Assembly (NCBI RefSeq): GCF_013373865.1
Contig: NC_050477.1
Coordinates: 10,100,722 to 10,164,721, forward strand
Direction of reading: 5' to 3'
DNA: 64,000 nt
Source: Monomorium pharaonis
Lineage: Eukaryota; Arthropoda; Insecta; Hymenoptera; Formicidae
Under the pieces are notes generated by a model. It was given only the letters and a program-made list of their open reading frames with translations, did no database searches and had not been told where the DNA came from. Positions 1 through 15,620 of the stretch are shown one piece after another (within the stretch, counting starts at the first letter, position 1; the number at the start of each line of letters is the position of its first letter). The position numbers and the translations under genes were made by a program.

Positions 1-3000
1 ACTTTCGTAGCGCGCAGCAACGCGTCTTGCGACACGTGCAGGTGCCGCGTGTATCTCTCGCCAAACATACGTCACACTTTCTAGTTTAGCTCAGAACTAA
101 CTTTGAAAGCAAGTTACAGTTAAGAGGCAATAAACACGATAGCTTATCTGGATTATCGTATTTTTTTCTCCCTCTACCTTTATGACTATTTGCACGCATT
201 TTATTCAACATTATCCGTACATTGCATATTGCATGAGACGCGCAACTTTCCTCGAGAATTTTCCCCTTCAGTTATCCATCCCGCCTTAACTTTCTGACGC
301 GATTGAATTTTCTGACTTCACCTAAAAGCCGTACGTGATATAATACGAAGTAGCGATCGATCTTGTTACTCGCTGCTTGCAGGTGCAACGTCGTCTTACG
401 ACTATGCGGATTGGAAACGAAACGCTCGGTCAATATCTTTAAAAATGTTATTGATAAGAAGGTTCATATGCTGCAGCTCATTCATTTAACGAAAATTCCC
501 GGCTGTAACATTTCAAATAATTATAGACGAATAAATTTATTGCAATGGATGAGGACAAATTTTATATTCCTGCTCATCTGTCGGAGATTTGCATATTCGG
601 ATTGCTTGCAAAATGAAAATTGATGGGGCTCACAAGGTTGGATAATTTTTGCGAAACGCGGAAAAAAGATGAGATGAATATACATGATAAAGTATAAAGT
701 GACTACTAGTTGAAAAAGAAAAAGTTCACTGAAGGAACACGATGTTTAATTTTTTTTTACTGATATTGGAAAATAGCGTGTTACGTAATCGAGATCGACA
801 AAGCAGTTGCTACATGTAACTAGATTTCGAACGTCTTATCCGTGCAAAGTATGTTTGACATCTTTGAAAACAACGATTATTATACTTAGACGACCTATTT
901 TAAATGATGTGCCTTAGAGTATTTACACAAATATAACGAGAATAAGTAGCTCGCGATTAGATACATGTTTCATTTCAAGAATCATTATCTTTACTTATCG
1001 CAAAATACATAAATAATGATCGAACGTTTCGAAACCGCGAAATGTGTCTACAACAATTTGTGGGATGTATAAAAACTCACTTAAAAAAACTACGTGAGAT
1101 GTTGACACTGACACTGAATTATAATCATGATGAAATTGTGATTGGCAATAAATTATTTAAGAAATTTAATACGCTTCTCTTTTTCAATTTATGACTATTT
1201 TTCATCGATTTACCGTATCTTCTTCTTTTATTAACATCGATCAAGTGGATTCGCCATAAAAGGTTAAAATTTGTATAACTTACGTATATGATTTCTAAGA
1301 AAACTTTTCGCTGTTCTCATTTCTTACCCGCAGGATATTCAGGGGAAATCTAAAATACCCGTCAAGAAAACATTAAACCCTCGTTACGAGGACCGTTTCT
1401 CATAACGGGCTAATTAAAATTAACTGATTCGTCATTTCTCCCGGAAGGTAAGATAAATAGAAGTACAAAACAAATTATCAACTACAATGAAATTGAATTG
1501 AGTTATATAATTTACAATTTATGAGGAAAAGCCCGCACAACAACGTGATATTAAATAACGTCCTTTCGCGCTTCCACCGTCTAAGAAAGCCGGTTTCTCA
1601 CGCCTATGTACAAATGAATTACCTGTTTCTGAGGGATATTTAATTCTCTCGTCCGGCACCGCACGGTTTATTCCGGATGCGTTCACTGTCACTCACAACG
1701 CGTGGAAAGACACCACCGCGGGGATCTGCGATCCTCCTGGAGGCGACTGGCGTTTTCCCTCGATCGACGGAATAAACGCGACGATATGTGGAAAAATTAA
1801 CGGCGTCGCCGCGCCACGTTATCTGCACCACGGGTTATCTGCGACGTCGAGGACGACGACGACGACGACAGGCAACGACGATATACCGAAGACGCCTCCT
1901 CCGCCGGCGTTGCAACATCTGCGCGCGCGTGGAGGCTGATAATCTTCCGCTTCGCCGGCAAAAGGAAAATTGTGGATCGAAGTAGTTCGACGTGTGCATC
2001 GCGATAAAAAACCGTCTATAATCGATAAAGTTTAATTGACCATTTACCCGGATGCTTTCAAAGACGAGCTCCGACGGCGAATTGTATGGGATTTAAATAA
2101 CTTCTGCGTGCGCTTAAACGGTCGGCCATATTATTACGCGGATACATTAATTCGGGCGTTAACCACTTGTGCAAATTTAAGTCCCACTGCCGAGTGATTA
2201 TTACGTTGTTAGTAAGAGATTAACCATCAAACATTTATTAAAATATTTTGGCGTCAAGTATTATCTGGAAATTGATGAACTGCTGCACAGTTAAATAGAT
2301 TCCGTGGACTGGTAAATAAACGGTTGTATTTTTCGAATTACTGAGTTTTAAAAAAATCTAAAAGAAAATTCTAAGAATACAATTATATGATCCGAAACTT
2401 TTTACTTTTTTCGTATCTGAATTCGAGGCAGATCAGCAAAATGGAAAATTTTTCTCGGTCTCTTAAAACAGAAAAACATATTCTTGTTTTGTTACCAAAC
2501 AATTTGGCTAAACTATCTTCGTTCAAACTAATCAGCAAATTGTCTCTCGCGCTGTCGAGATAATTATGCGGTAAACACGTGATCCTCGAAAAACTAAGTT
2601 TACATTTTTGATATCTCGATGTTTTCCTCCTCACTGCGACTCTAGAATACACACTCGCTCACAATTACGTATGTGTCATGGTAGATACTGTAATCCGTAA
2701 ATCGTGACATAATACGGACATTACAAGCCGGATACAAACGACACTAACCTAACGCGCAGTCAGAAATTAAAACTGAGGGGCGACCGTCAAACGTTTAATT
2801 AATCCGACAGATAATACGACCCCATGAAACCCCTCACGTGACAACGACGCTGGATTTGCGTCAAATTCAACTGGCTTCGCATCATCCTTCGCATTTCCTA
2901 TCATTATGCGTTATACAATCGGCGAGAATTAAATAGGAACGACAACTGACATTACGGCACGTTCGAATTCACATTCTTTACCGAAACATTATTCAAATAT

Positions 3001-6000
3001 TTATTTTTTTTATAAAATTTTCCTACCCACGTACTCTAATTAACTCTTATGCACAACTTCTGTTATTACACTCTCATGTGTATATACATATATATATGCA
3101 AACAGCTATTATATATACTTGCGATACAATTATAATTATTTATTTTTCATTTACTTTTAATTTTAATCTAATTCAGAATTATAAGAAAAATAAAAACCTT
3201 AGAATTGTGAAAACGTTAAACTTATTAAACATTTTTTTATTTTTACTTTGCTAATATTTTAAACAAAAGCTTCAAATTTTTTAATTTCTATTAATTTGGA
3301 CGAGTTTGAAATTAACCACGGAACAGAATTTCATAATTCAATATCACAGATCAATTTTGTATTTATCTGATTACACAATCAAATAATTTAATATCAATCG
3401 AGTTTCATTCTTTTTATATGTTAATACACTTTTTTGTGCTTTCGTCTATCCGTCTTTAATTCTTACAGCTCCATGACTTTTTATTTCAAAAGTGACGGGC
3501 TCATTTGAGCCCGTGACTCGCCGAAAGCTCGGATACGCGTCTCATTTGTCTCTCATTAACACGATATACCGCGTTCAATGCAGCGCTCGGATCGGCGGTT
3601 TCCTCCGCAAAATGCACCGTTGCTTTAACGGAGCACAATTGTAATACGCTCGTTCCATCAACCGTATGCACGCTTGTTAATGCCTTTTGATAGTACGATA
3701 ACTGCCACGCGCAAGGCCGGCCAGTGGCACGGACGACAGTTCATTGCACCGTAACTCTTTTTTCCCTCTCTTTCGCATCCACCCCTCTCCCGGCGTCCTG
3801 CAATAGGCAGCTACAAATAATTTTTTTTTTTTTTTGACCTATCGCCTCCCCAGTCTTTATCATCGCGCGGCCGGGAGAGCGAGAATAATAATTCCCGAAA
3901 CGATATCGAGAGCAATTACGATCGGGAATTTATCGCCACGACAAACCACTCGGTCGCAATGCACGCATTGCGTTGCCATATAATTGTATTTTTTACGCGT
4001 TACATAAAGAAATAAATGATAGCGTTTCGCAGATACGGATAGTTTTCATCGACAGTATATCATAACATGTATAATTACCAATAACGAAGTATTCTCGCGT
4101 TGGATGCAAACGCGCGCGAACGGCCAGTTTCTCGTGCTCGTATAGAGACCTTTTTGAAAATTTCAAACGACGTATATTTAGCCGGCGTAAGCCGGGCTCG
4201 TTTCTTCCTCGACGTCGTAAAATCGAACGCGAGCCGTCCTGGTAAAGATCAACGTGAACGCGAATAGAAGAGGGCTACGGGCACGAAACGAGTATTAATA
4301 GCGGCGAGAGATGGAGAAACGAGTTCACTTTCTAGGGCGATTATCTACGAGGTCCACAGAGTAACGTCGCGCGCGGCCGAACCGGAGGTTATTATAGGTA
4401 AAATGTTTCTGGTTAAACCCGGTCCGCCGGATGTCAACCCGGCTAGATCGCGACGCGGACATGTTCTTCCACGCCTACGAATTTTAACCTTGGCAAACGG
4501 TTGCCGACATGAAAATGAAAGACATTACGTATGCATCCAAATGATCTTTTCGACACAACTCAAACGTAAACTGAGATATGAATATATTAAAATTAGATTA
4601 AAAAATTAAATAAATTTATATTTAATTTACGGTCGTATGTCAATTTAACAATATTGAATAATTCGTATTATATTGTATTAATTTGATAAAACATTGATTT
4701 CTTCGATCAAATTTGGGATATGGAGATGATAATTTTAATACAAATATAAAATTTAATTGCAAGCCGAGTAGAAATTAAATGGAGAAAATTTATGTACCGT
4801 TTCAGACTTGAACGCATAATTAAATGTATACGCGCGAAAGAACGTATGCGATAAACGCCAGTCAAACGTAAAATATTAATCCGTGAGATATATCAATGTT
4901 GAATATGTCTGTGTGCTCGAGAAAAGAGCTAAAAAGAGCTAAATCAACGGGACGAAAGTGCCGCGAGCCCTTAATTAAATCCTCGAAGGACGTTACGGCG
5001 TTAAATATAAAACATGCGACGCGATTTTTTACCTTATGGACAGCAACTACACGTGTGACACGCGAGCGTAAATAAACGTCGCTTCTTAATACTGAAATTA
5101 CTCGTTTTATATTATCCTCGGACAGAATATTAAAAGATATGAAGACTGTAACTCTTACGCGAGTAAACGTACTCTTTAAATTATTACAATCAGCGAAAAA
5201 TCAATGGTATACTTATAACTTGTCAATCAGTAAAATACACTGATTTCTCAGTCATTATCACTAATTCTGAAGTGAAAATCACTAAGACGGTAAATACTCG
5301 CCAATTACCACCAGCTATAAGTGTACCACTGCAAAGTTAGTGATAATACAATGATAGCAATTTGGAGAGTAAGTTAGATGTAAGTTTGAATGGACTGTAA
5401 ATCTTGTGAAGGATTTATGTGGAACGTACTAATTACAAGCATCATAAACATATAAATTTGTGACGTTTACGATACATCTGAAGACATTGTTCCGCTGATA
5501 AATCACGACCGCGTTTTGCCAAGACGATAATACGGGCGCTCAAAGTGAAGGAACTTTAATTGGGCAGCCTATCCCGCATCCTGCTTATCCACCATGGTTT
5601 TACGCCATTACGTTCCACCCCATCGAGTGAAGAGAGAAGAGATTCGAATACGTCATTTGCGCAGTCATAACATTATAATAATTATTTCATGACATTAAAT
5701 CAAAACGATGACACGTAATATAATGTTGTTAGTTAGATATAATGCTATTTTAATTCTCCATTGCTCTCGTACGGCAAACGAACGTTGAAAGCGCTCTCGT
5801 ATATGAACGCCGTGCCTATACGTGTGTCACTGTATTAGTGCGACGTTGCTATAACACAGTTTTCTCAGAAAAAATTGTTACGTAGCAAAATTGTGAAAAT
5901 AACCAATGCTAATAAACAAAGTTGTGATTAATTGTAAATCAGACAGTTTCAGAGTCAACTTTTATCTTTTATGTCTGTGTAATTAGAAAAATCAAATGAA

Positions 6001-9000
6001 CTGTGAACTGAACATCCGCCTCATACGGGAGCAATGGAGGATTAACGCAAGTCCCCTCCAAAAGAAAAATAGAGGTTATCTGACAAATTTTTATTAACGT
6101 TGCGATAACATTAACTTATGCCCGCAGACGATGTACTTTCATATTGTTATATCGGAGAGTAAGAGACGTAATGTTTAGGTTCGCGACCGAAGCGTTTCGA
6201 CGATACTAAAAGAAAAGAGAAAAGATATCGTATGTGTAATAAAAAGATCGCGATAGTTTCGCTCTTGTTAAAACAAGAAGAAGCATTACTTCTCTAAGAA
6301 TAGAGAGGAAGAAACAAGAACAGTGATTTCGTTGTGAGATAAAAGCTCGCGGTGAAGAGACAAAATCGACTTTAAAATCGTTATCTGTCAAATAAATCTT
6401 TCAAAGTTGCAGCAAATTATCTTCAAATTACACAGATCAAGTTAAACCGAATTAGTTGATTCAAAATAAAGTTCAGATTTAATTAGACGCGTCAGAAACG
6501 AATCTCGCGAGCATATTACCGGGATCGGTCGCTCGCTCACTCGCTCCGCGATCAAAAGCGATAGAAAGCTCACTTTCCAATGTGTGTACTTAACTGCGGT
6601 TAATGTCCCATCGTGAGAGGACCCAATGCCAGGCGCAAAACCAGAGAGAAAACTAGATCAAGAAGATTAACCTTAATATCAAAGGCTTAAGCGAAACCTT
6701 AGGATGCTGTTTCGTGAGAGAGGGAAACAAATTGCAGGAAGCAGGGATTCCGGGAATCCCGCAAAAACCCGCGGTTGCCCTAATTCATCGCGATTAAGTT
6801 CCTTCCGGCCTTCGTCGGAACTCACGCGATTCAGTTCGACCTCGGGCAAAATATACACGCAAAATATCAAATATATGTAAAAAAAAAAAACAGAGATATA
6901 CAAATCAAAGTTCTTCGCCAAATCAAAACGAATGTCGTTTCTTCATTCGAATCGAATCGAAATAAGTCGTTGAACATAACTTTAAACGAACATAGTTAAG
7001 TAGAATTTCAATACAAGTTATAAAAATATTTTTATGTAAAAAGAATAACATTGATAATATCACTTTTTATAAGATAATTTTAAAGATAATTTTAAAATAA
7101 TCACCAAAGATTTAAACGCAAGTCAAATAGAATCTTACTTGGTTGAATTCGTATTTGAATTGCATGCCGCAACTATATACATTAAAGATATATTTAAGCA
7201 TATACTGTTCCTTTTATCTGCAGATTAAAACGATAGCAATAATTCTTCAGTTCAGACAACCAGATACGAGGATATTCTAATCAAACGTTACTTATCGTAC
7301 GAACTACTAAAGAACGGCTGTGTGAAAATACAGGTGGGCATGTTTCGACAACTGCATTCAATGTATGTAATACTTGAATAAATTCACATACACTTCTTTT
7401 TTAAACTTAGAAAATATCGTTGTAAAAATCAAATTTTTTCCCGTGTATTATTAAAAAAAAAAAAAAAAAACGTTCCCAGTATCACGATAGTTTTATAATA
7501 GGTACAAAGCAATTTCCGGTAAAAGATATCCACTTTCTATCAAATCGTTTCGAAAGTAACGGCCGATCGCGCCGGTCTCGCAAGGCTGCATTATACCATT
7601 AAACCTCCACAGACGCGGATCTCTTATTATCGGGGCACTTCCACGTGCGTGCAGCACCCCCTTTATCCGCCACATGCGCGATGCGCCTAGCGGTGCGTCG
7701 CGTTGCAAGCTGCGAGGCGCCGCGTAACAGTTTTCCATTGTGTATGGTACGCGCGATTCACGTGTCGACGGTGAATTTTTCCGCCCGGGATCGTCTGTTC
7801 GTATAACAGTCCGTATAAATAAACGCTAATTTATTAGTGGCGCGCAACGCGGAAGAGGAAACGGCCGTATTTGCCTGCGCCACGCGATCGGGAATCTGTC
7901 ACCGCGGGCGCGTTACCGTTCTCTCCAAGCACCGTTTGCCAAGCTCTGTTAAACGACAATAATCATCGATACGGGAAAACGCTGCTGCTCTCTCTCGCCG
8001 TGCGGGCGTCAGTCGGAAAATTTTACGCGAAAAGACGCAATTGCGGCGCGGGACTCTCTTCCGTGCGTTTATAATTGCGAAAGCAAATGACGCTTGGCGG
8101 GAGGCTCATCTCTATACTCGCGCGTATGCGGAGTCATACGATGTTGATCGGATGCCGTTATAATTGCTCGTTATATATAGACGTATGAGAAGCTACGATG
8201 CAAAGGCATTTCAATTTAATTTCCCAGAGCGAATGCGCAGCGCGCATCCATCGCACGTTAATAATTATTTCGACTCTATAAAAATACTGTATACAAATTT
8301 TTGATTACACGTGGTTGTTATTGCCGTTATTTACATCTTTCGGTCGAACGTAATAGTCAGCAAAGTACAAACGCGTGAGAAAGCTTCCGCTTTTAACTCG
8401 CATTTATCTTTCACATTAAATTGAGATATATTTAGATCACGTTAATTTAAATATTTCAAATTCACGACCGCTTATCATGTAAAACACAAAAGCGATGTTG
8501 CCTCGATGTCGACGGAATTTTGTAATGAAATTCACACTTCGTCGGATAAAATGTATAAATCGGAAGGAGAGGGGAGGGGGAGATATTTCCGTCATCAAAT
8601 CGCGTCGTACTTTAAATCTCGCCCGTGCCATTCTTGGCGCATAGGTCGTCGTATCGATCGCACTGTCAGATATTTACCACGAATTCTATTAAAAGTCTCG
8701 GACTCGAGAACGAGCTGTAGAGATAAGACGTCGGTGACAAATTGACAGCAATGAGTCCGTCCCGATGGCGATGCACTTTGGCTACGCGATGAGTTTCAAT
8801 GCAAACTCATTTAGGCGTGACGTCGCCTTGGCCCGCCCGGCCGAATCATTGATACGGTCGGGTTCTAAATCGAGCATATCGAGCTGCATGCAAAGTTCAT
8901 CTTTCATTATTACTCGTCGAATTTGGAGGTCGGAGCTTCTTCAAGCTGACTCACCCGAGAGAGTTTCAAGACGCAATTTAGAAAATACAAATAACGACGA

Positions 9001-11041
9001 CGGAAGTTCAAACGTCGTACTAATTTTTTTAAGTGCAAGTATGAAATTTTTTTGTTACATTATTTTTACTTAATTGACATTCTAACAGGCGTTCAATTTT
9101 ACGATAAACTATCGTAATTGCATACCGTAATTGACGAGCCAGCATGATATTGCAATATTTTTCAGTAACATTAATGAAAGCATTTTTTGCTGTTTTATTA
9201 ATTTCATTTTTTATTTTAATAACATTAGAAAAGAAATTTTATTAACAAACATAATGATTTATTATAGAAGAATACTTCAACGTCATAATTTAATTGAATC
9301 TCATTTTCTTTTTCAAACGTAAAATTCTTTACTTTTCTTTTTATTTTAAATATTAACATCTCTTGACACAGAATGTAACGGAACTTTTGCTGAAAGAATA
9401 TATAGCAAGTAATGAAGCTATAAGTGTCCAAGCGTTGAAAACGAGTCGAGTGACGTATATTTCGTTGAAAGTCATTAGCGCGCCGAGTATGAGTAATGCG
9501 ATTCTACAAAAGAGGTGGCTATATTCAACGTCCACGTTTGTTGGTTTATTGTTGCTGTAACGATCCTACTACGACGACGAATTCTCACATTTGCTTTCTA
9601 ATGTCTCGCATATTACAAGTAAAAACACCCGTTATCTACCTGCTTAACATAAATTACAGCGTGCCAGTTATTCACATGACACGATAAACAACCAAAAAAT
9701 TTCAACTCCCAAGGAATTGCAAAATTCTCGTTTTTACTAGAATACTAGTAGTTTTTACTAGAATACGCTAGAACACTATGCTATGACAATCGTGGTAAAA
9801 TGGTAAATTACGCGAATTCATATAAGACATCGTAAATTTATTCACGTTGTAGAATATTATTACTAATTATTAAAATAACTAGTTATTGGTATAAATGCGA
9901 ATTTACAAATATATGATAAAAAATACTGTTAACATATGTTTTTTATTATTTACAAAAATAATATCAGTCAATATCGATAACTTAGTACTTTTCAAATTAC
10001 TATTTAATTTTTATATTATCACTCGTTATCAGCATCAATTCTTAAATTGACAAATACTAGTTTTTCAGAATCCATATTTGTGATCGTTTCTTGATTCCAA
10101 AAAGCGTATCAAATTGATATTCGAAATAAAGTTTTATATTTTGTACACAAATGGTTCAATAGTTTTATTTTAATTTAAAAAATCCGTGAGTGTATTCAGT
10201 TAATTGCAAACAACAAAGATAATAAAATTTTCGTAAAATTTAATTAAAATACTGTATGACCAATACAGAACACTTTCATAATATTCGCATATGGTCTCGA
10301 TAAAATAGTTATTGAGTAACGTAATTAAATGTCTTGTTTTAAGTGACATAAAATAAATTATAGAAATGATATGAATTAACAATAAAAAGGATGAATGCGT
10401 GGATTATAAAAAATTAAAATAAAACTGATTGAAATGTAAAATGCTTGAAACGTCATTTTCATGAAGCAAACTTATTAAAATACGTTCTTCATGCTGTTCT
10501 CAATTAAGATTTTATTATAAAATACATAAAATGCTTATGTTTAGCAATTCATGTATAAAACGTTGCATAAATTAACAATATTAATTCCAAGCTAAATATA
10601 CCAAGATTAATATAATAAGTTATTTACTTCAGCCTATCCATTCTAAAATAATAGATCTACACGTTTATCTCTTTCATCTTTTTATTTATCTCTCATATTT
10701 TTTAATTTAATATACATATTATATATAACTCATATAGCATACTTTTACGCGGCTCTCATATCTCAATCATATTACATCGCGAAACTATAGTCGCCTTCCG
10801 CGAAATATGTGGACTATAGTCGTCCTTCACGCATATTATTAAACTTTATAATTTGTGACACTAAATCTTTCAAGTAAATTCCATTTCTCTTTACACTTAA
10901 AAAGTGTAAGTTTTACCTTCAATAAAGTTGACGTAAGGAGTAATTTTTAAGAACGTAACATTATATTAGCGTCACTTTTCGATCGGATCTGTCGTAACAA
11001 AGAGATTAATAAAATAAAACAAAAAACAGTATTTCACTTAC
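1..11041. other. left-edge region without an identified exon
   Basis: By inference this is intron of the large minus-strand gene. It is AT-rich with scattered CpG-rich patches (1.65-1.98, 3.5-4.4, 6.5-6.9, 7.55-8.1 and 8.6-9.0 kb). A GAC trinucleotide run lies near 1850. No open frame here shows a recognisable protein together with convincing splice sites. The first 60 bases are GC-rich and might touch an exon, but no good acceptor was seen. Confidence 0.4.
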
Positions 11042-11136
11042 CAATATGATGCGCGACGATGATGTTGCGGCCACGTTGAAACTCCCAGATCCTTCTCTTC
11101 CAAAGATTTGTTCATTGTACTCACATAATGCGACAT
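11042..11136 (-). CDS. candidate alternative first exon ending in an RRAS motif (phase-2 donor)
   Basis: From ATG at 11134-11136 the frame encodes MSHYVSTMNK and continues to PQHHRRASY. It then meets a near-consensus donor ATTG|GTAAGTGAA at 11041 (phase 2). RRAS fits the PKA consensus RRxS. In mammalian PDE4D3 an RRHSW sequence sits just before the junction with the shared UCR1-bearing exons, so the similarity is suggestive. Another ATG eight codons in (MNKSLEEKD) could be used. Exon strength rests on the donor and phase; it is short, so chance is possible. Confidence 0.4.
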
Positions 11137-14100
11137 AACACTCGCGAAAACGCGGCTAATAACGATCGCGCGTATCACCAGAACAAAATAATCACATCGT
11201 ACTCCCGTCGTTAATCGCACGCGACACGCACTTTACTATCATATGTTGTCAAAGAGCGATATAAAAAAAAGAGCGGCAATGAATCGCGCTATCATCTGAC
11301 AAACCAATGATTTAAAAATATGAGATTCGGTATTGCACACGCAACAAACATCGAATTTCGAAAAATCATAAAAAATCTATTAACAAATATGATCAATCGA
11401 TAAAATAATTACGAAGATTAAAAACTCCGTAGTTATTAATGCTATAATGTTAATAATAATAACTTTCTGTTTATAGTTTTATCAATTGTGATAAAATTTT
11501 ATTATATGGTAATTTTACTATACGATTATAACACACTTTCAAATATTGATACAGACAAATAGAGATGAGTTGTAAAAATATAATAAAATAAACATTTCTA
11601 TATAGTAAATACAATCATAATTATAATATAACTATTTTTAACATTTGTAGTAATAATAATAATAATAACTAAAGAAATTTACCAATACTTACATACTGAC
11701 TACGTTGTTTTTGAATATTTTTGTAACAATTAATGCTTTCATAATAAAAAATGATGTAGTTCAAATTTCAAGCGTTTTTGGAATAAAAAATAAAATCTAA
11801 TCGAAAACTCTTTTAATGGAAATTATCCAAATCCGTACCAACTTGCATAAGTAGGATAAAAAATTTCTAACAATAGTTTCTCTGTATCTTGTATCAAAAT
11901 ATACAAGTATGAGAATAACTCCTAAGAGCAATAGCATTAGAAAAAAGATTATTTTTTAATAATCAAAGCCCGAAAGTGACAAGCACATTTCGTTTACACA
12001 TAATACACGAATGTGTAGTAAGCAAATATTAAAAAAAGGTTATATTTACATGTAATTGTGATTACATTTAATGCATGAAAATATTTATTTTATTTTTACC
12101 ATCCGCATCTTGATATTTTACTGTATAAACAAGATGTTCGTTGAGCATAATACAAGATACATCCGAATTGAGGTATATCACCAAAAAAATTATTACCACG
12201 TACAAAATAATAAAACAAATTTATGCGCGGTTTTCGCTTTCCATCGCGTCAATCCGGGTACACGAACGGAATGAGTCGCGCTTCAGCGACAGATAGCCGC
12301 CAATAAATTTACGTTCGTTAATCGCGCGTCAATTAAAGCGCGCGGGCCGACAGCTGCGAATCATTCGATCGTACACAGAGTAATCGAGTCTCGATATACG
12401 GATAATACGAAGGCAGAGAACGGAGAGGCTTGCGCCCAGCTACCTGCCCGCTCGAGTACTGCCACGTGAATGACAGTATACGGTGCGGCCTTGTGTGCAC
12501 GAGGTTAAAACAAACAAATATCAAGGTCGCGCGACAGCTGGTCGCCAGGAAATGTTTGGCGTATTATAAAATAATTAGGAAAGTTAATTCCCCGCGTTTC
12601 GTCCTCCTCGAATCAATTGTCATCAGCACGCAATCGAATGGAACGCGGAGCTTCCCGTTATCCGAGCGACTCGATGCTGCTCCGTGTACCATTTCGCGTT
12701 ATCAATCGCAAAACACACCGGGTAAATTATATTTGAACGAGATTAGAGTCGTATCGTTGAAGAGATAGCTCTCTTTACATTTGTCTCGCGTCTCTTTTGC
12801 GAATTTTTTTTTTTTTTTAGAAATTTCCCTAATAGATAAATGCAATGATACGCGTTTAAGCGATGGTACGGGTTATATCCGTTAAGTTTGTCAAGAGGAT
12901 CATTAAATCACACATCCGCCGTCTGCATTCTGTTTGCCAGAGTAATGGAAAGAGAACTGTCAAGAACTCCGTGTAAATAAGAGAGCGCATATACGGAGGA
13001 ATTCTTTAACGATTTATTTTCGGATCTCGCCCTTGAAACGGTGGAAAAAAAATTGCTCTAAAAATACGTAGGCGAACGCCGGAGTCTGGTTTACGGACCG
13101 TGAAACATATCGATCAGGTGTAATGGTTTTTATCTTCAGGGTCCACGTATATAATGCATAGAATCTGCGATATTAGAGCGATTTTTAATGCATCCGTTGT
13201 GCCGCGCATTTTTAATCAAATCAACCGACGCGACTAACACAATCATTACGACAAATTAAGAAGATGCTGGATATATAAAGTCCAATTCACAGATGTTAAT
13301 ACGTGCATTTTAATTCTGGAAAAATATTTCCAAATCTATAAAAGAAATATATATGAAATCTTGTTAATAATGACTGCATGAATGACTTTACATTATCGAT
13401 CCTGATCAAGTTAAAGGCGCACTCCAGCATCCCCTTAAATTTTCACTATTTAACGCGTCAGCAAGTCATCAATTCATATTGTTGAAAAAATTTTTCTATA
13501 TCGAGAACGGAATAGAATAACTTCTACAAATAATTTCATAGAAAATGCTTTCATGTAATTAATTTTTTTCGATATAATGGTATTATTTTCATCGAATAGA
13601 ATTACATTTATATCCAATTTAATTTTTATTCTAATATTCAAATATCGGTTATTAATTTAAAACAACAACAATGTTATTTTAAAAAGGTTTGCTACGCCAC
13701 ATTTCAATTAAGGTTATAAATACAGATTTTTATTTCTTTCTCTTGCTCGTAAAATTACCTAATATTTTGATTTATTTGTTCAAATTTTCAGAAAATAAAC
13801 ACGCGCGATATTGACTTATCAGGAGATAATATATGAAATCGCCTCTTATTGTTAGTTCACTTTTAAGAAAGTATATCTCGATGTTGTGTGACTACATCTA
13901 TCATCGATGACATAAGCAGGTCGATTATCAACAACTTGTGTAAGTTGATAAGCTTTCTGTAGAAATAAGTTATCGCGAAAAACACGGCAAAAATTATTTA
14001 GATTTAATCATCGATCTTAATCTACTAAATTACGCATTTTATTAAATTTTTATTCCTTTTTTTACTTCCTTTCAAATCAATACAGATTTTATAATAATAA

Positions 14101-15001
14101 TTTTTGAAAAATGTAATAAATTATATCAAACAACAATATCAAAAAATCTACACCTTTTTTATATTAATTTTGCGCGTAACATTCCACATTATAAAAATTG
14201 AATGTTGAAAAAGAGAATAAGATAAATGCGAGTTATATAAAGACTTGCAAAAAGATATGTTAAACATATCACCGCGTTATTCGATTAATCTACTCGATTC
14301 AATCTATTCATATCTATTTCTAGCAATTTTTTCGATAAGTAAAATAATCGATAACTCAACGGTTTTTCAAAAATTAAAAATTATTTTAAGAAACAATGAC
14401 ATAATATCATTACATAATATCTGACAATCATCATTAAATAATGACATAATATCTGACAATTAACAACATTTTACGTCTGTTAAATATATAAACGACGTCA
14501 TATTTTTGAGAGAAATGTTTGCAATAGCTTTCCATATTATAAAACATTAAACATGCTTTATATATGTATATTTATATACATTATATATTTGATTATATGT
14601 GTGTGTATCTTTGAATTTATACATTTAATTGAGATTTTAAAGTTCTTGTGTGTATGTTGTATATTTTATCATAATTTAAGTTAACGCGTAAAAAAGATTT
14701 TCAGTTTTCAAATTTATATCGTGCGGCTTTATAAACAATAAACCTGCGAATATAGAAAAAGATCACCAACACTGGCACTTTGTTTTCAATGATATTTCTT
14801 AAACAAAAGCTAAAGATAAAACTTCGAAAACATAAATGTAAACTGGAAAGTGTCTTCTACCAGTTGGTATAGCAGTTTTTGCAATACTGTTTCATACTTT
14901 ATTAATAATTTTATTAATAATTATGGTTCTGTAACATTAAAAAAAAAATTGGGCCCTAAACTGTAAACGTTCGCGCACGCAGATCGACACAATGTACTCA
15001 C

Positions 15002-15249
15002 CACTCCGACGTACTCTCAAGTACTCGCACCTCCTCTTCGTGATGCACACACGGTATTCGCTTGTCGCATATCACGGATCTCTTAATTCTCAACCGATGC
15101 AACACAATCTCGTAATTCGTCAACAAACAGTCCTTGCATGTTCGCGAAATCTTCAACGCCGTCGAGATGTTCTCCCTCCCATTAGCGAGAAATCCGAGCT
15201 TGCGGACTCGCAACGACCACTCGGACTTCTCATCGCGATTCCTCGTCAT
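15002..15249 (-). CDS. candidate alternative first exon (phase-2 donor)
   Basis: An ATG at 15247-15249 opens 82 codons that run without a stop into the donor GGAGTG|GTGAGTACA at 15001 (phase 2). The peptide begins MTRNRDEKSEWSLRVRKLGF and ends VRVLESTSE. It is rich in Arg and Lys with several Cys. Upstream to about 15.6 kb is a CpG-rich segment suitable as a promoter. The exon lies inside the intron left of 17321-17503 and shares its exit phase. It could be a separate start site of the same gene, or a chance open frame beside a donor-like site. No domain is recognised. Confidence 0.42.
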
Positions 15250-15620
15250 CGTTCATCCGGACGCCACTCGATCATCATTGACGCGATTTACGCGCTAGAC
15301 GTGGACCATCTTGTCAAAAAGGAACTATGACACTCCCCTCCCTCCCCTCCGTTCTTTCCGGTCGCGATTCGAAAAGATTTCCCCGAAAATTCACGCAGTG
15401 AAGAATTCCGGTTATCAACGTTACGTTTCCGCCCGGCGAGCGCTCGGCGAAGAATTATCTACCGTTCGGTAACGACAGCCACCGGATCGACGAGGCGTAT
15501 CATTGCCGCGCGATAAGACAATGTCCTATTTTAAACACACACGCACGACGGCGGAACGATACGACGACGGCGGAATACTAGAGCGGGAGCGATTCTGTTG
15601 ACAATGCGGCAAGAGGTAAC
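15250..15620 (-). promoter_or_regulatory. CpG-rich segment upstream of the 15002-15249 exon candidate
   Basis: CpG-dense sequence begins at the ATG of the exon candidate and fades after about 15.75 kb into AT-rich DNA. No TATA box was recognised. It is a plausible promoter by position and composition only. Confidence 0.35.

Noticed and set aside
1..60. GC-rich bases at the left edge that read YTRHLHVSQDALLRATK on the minus strand
   Set aside because: Possible exon edge, but no polypyrimidine tract or convincing acceptor precedes it and the window ends too soon to judge.
7493..7738. Minus-strand frame of 81 codons starting MENCYAAPRS
   Set aside because: It has a true ATG and stop in a GC-rich patch, but no family signal and no donor in the phase shared by the other first-exon candidates.
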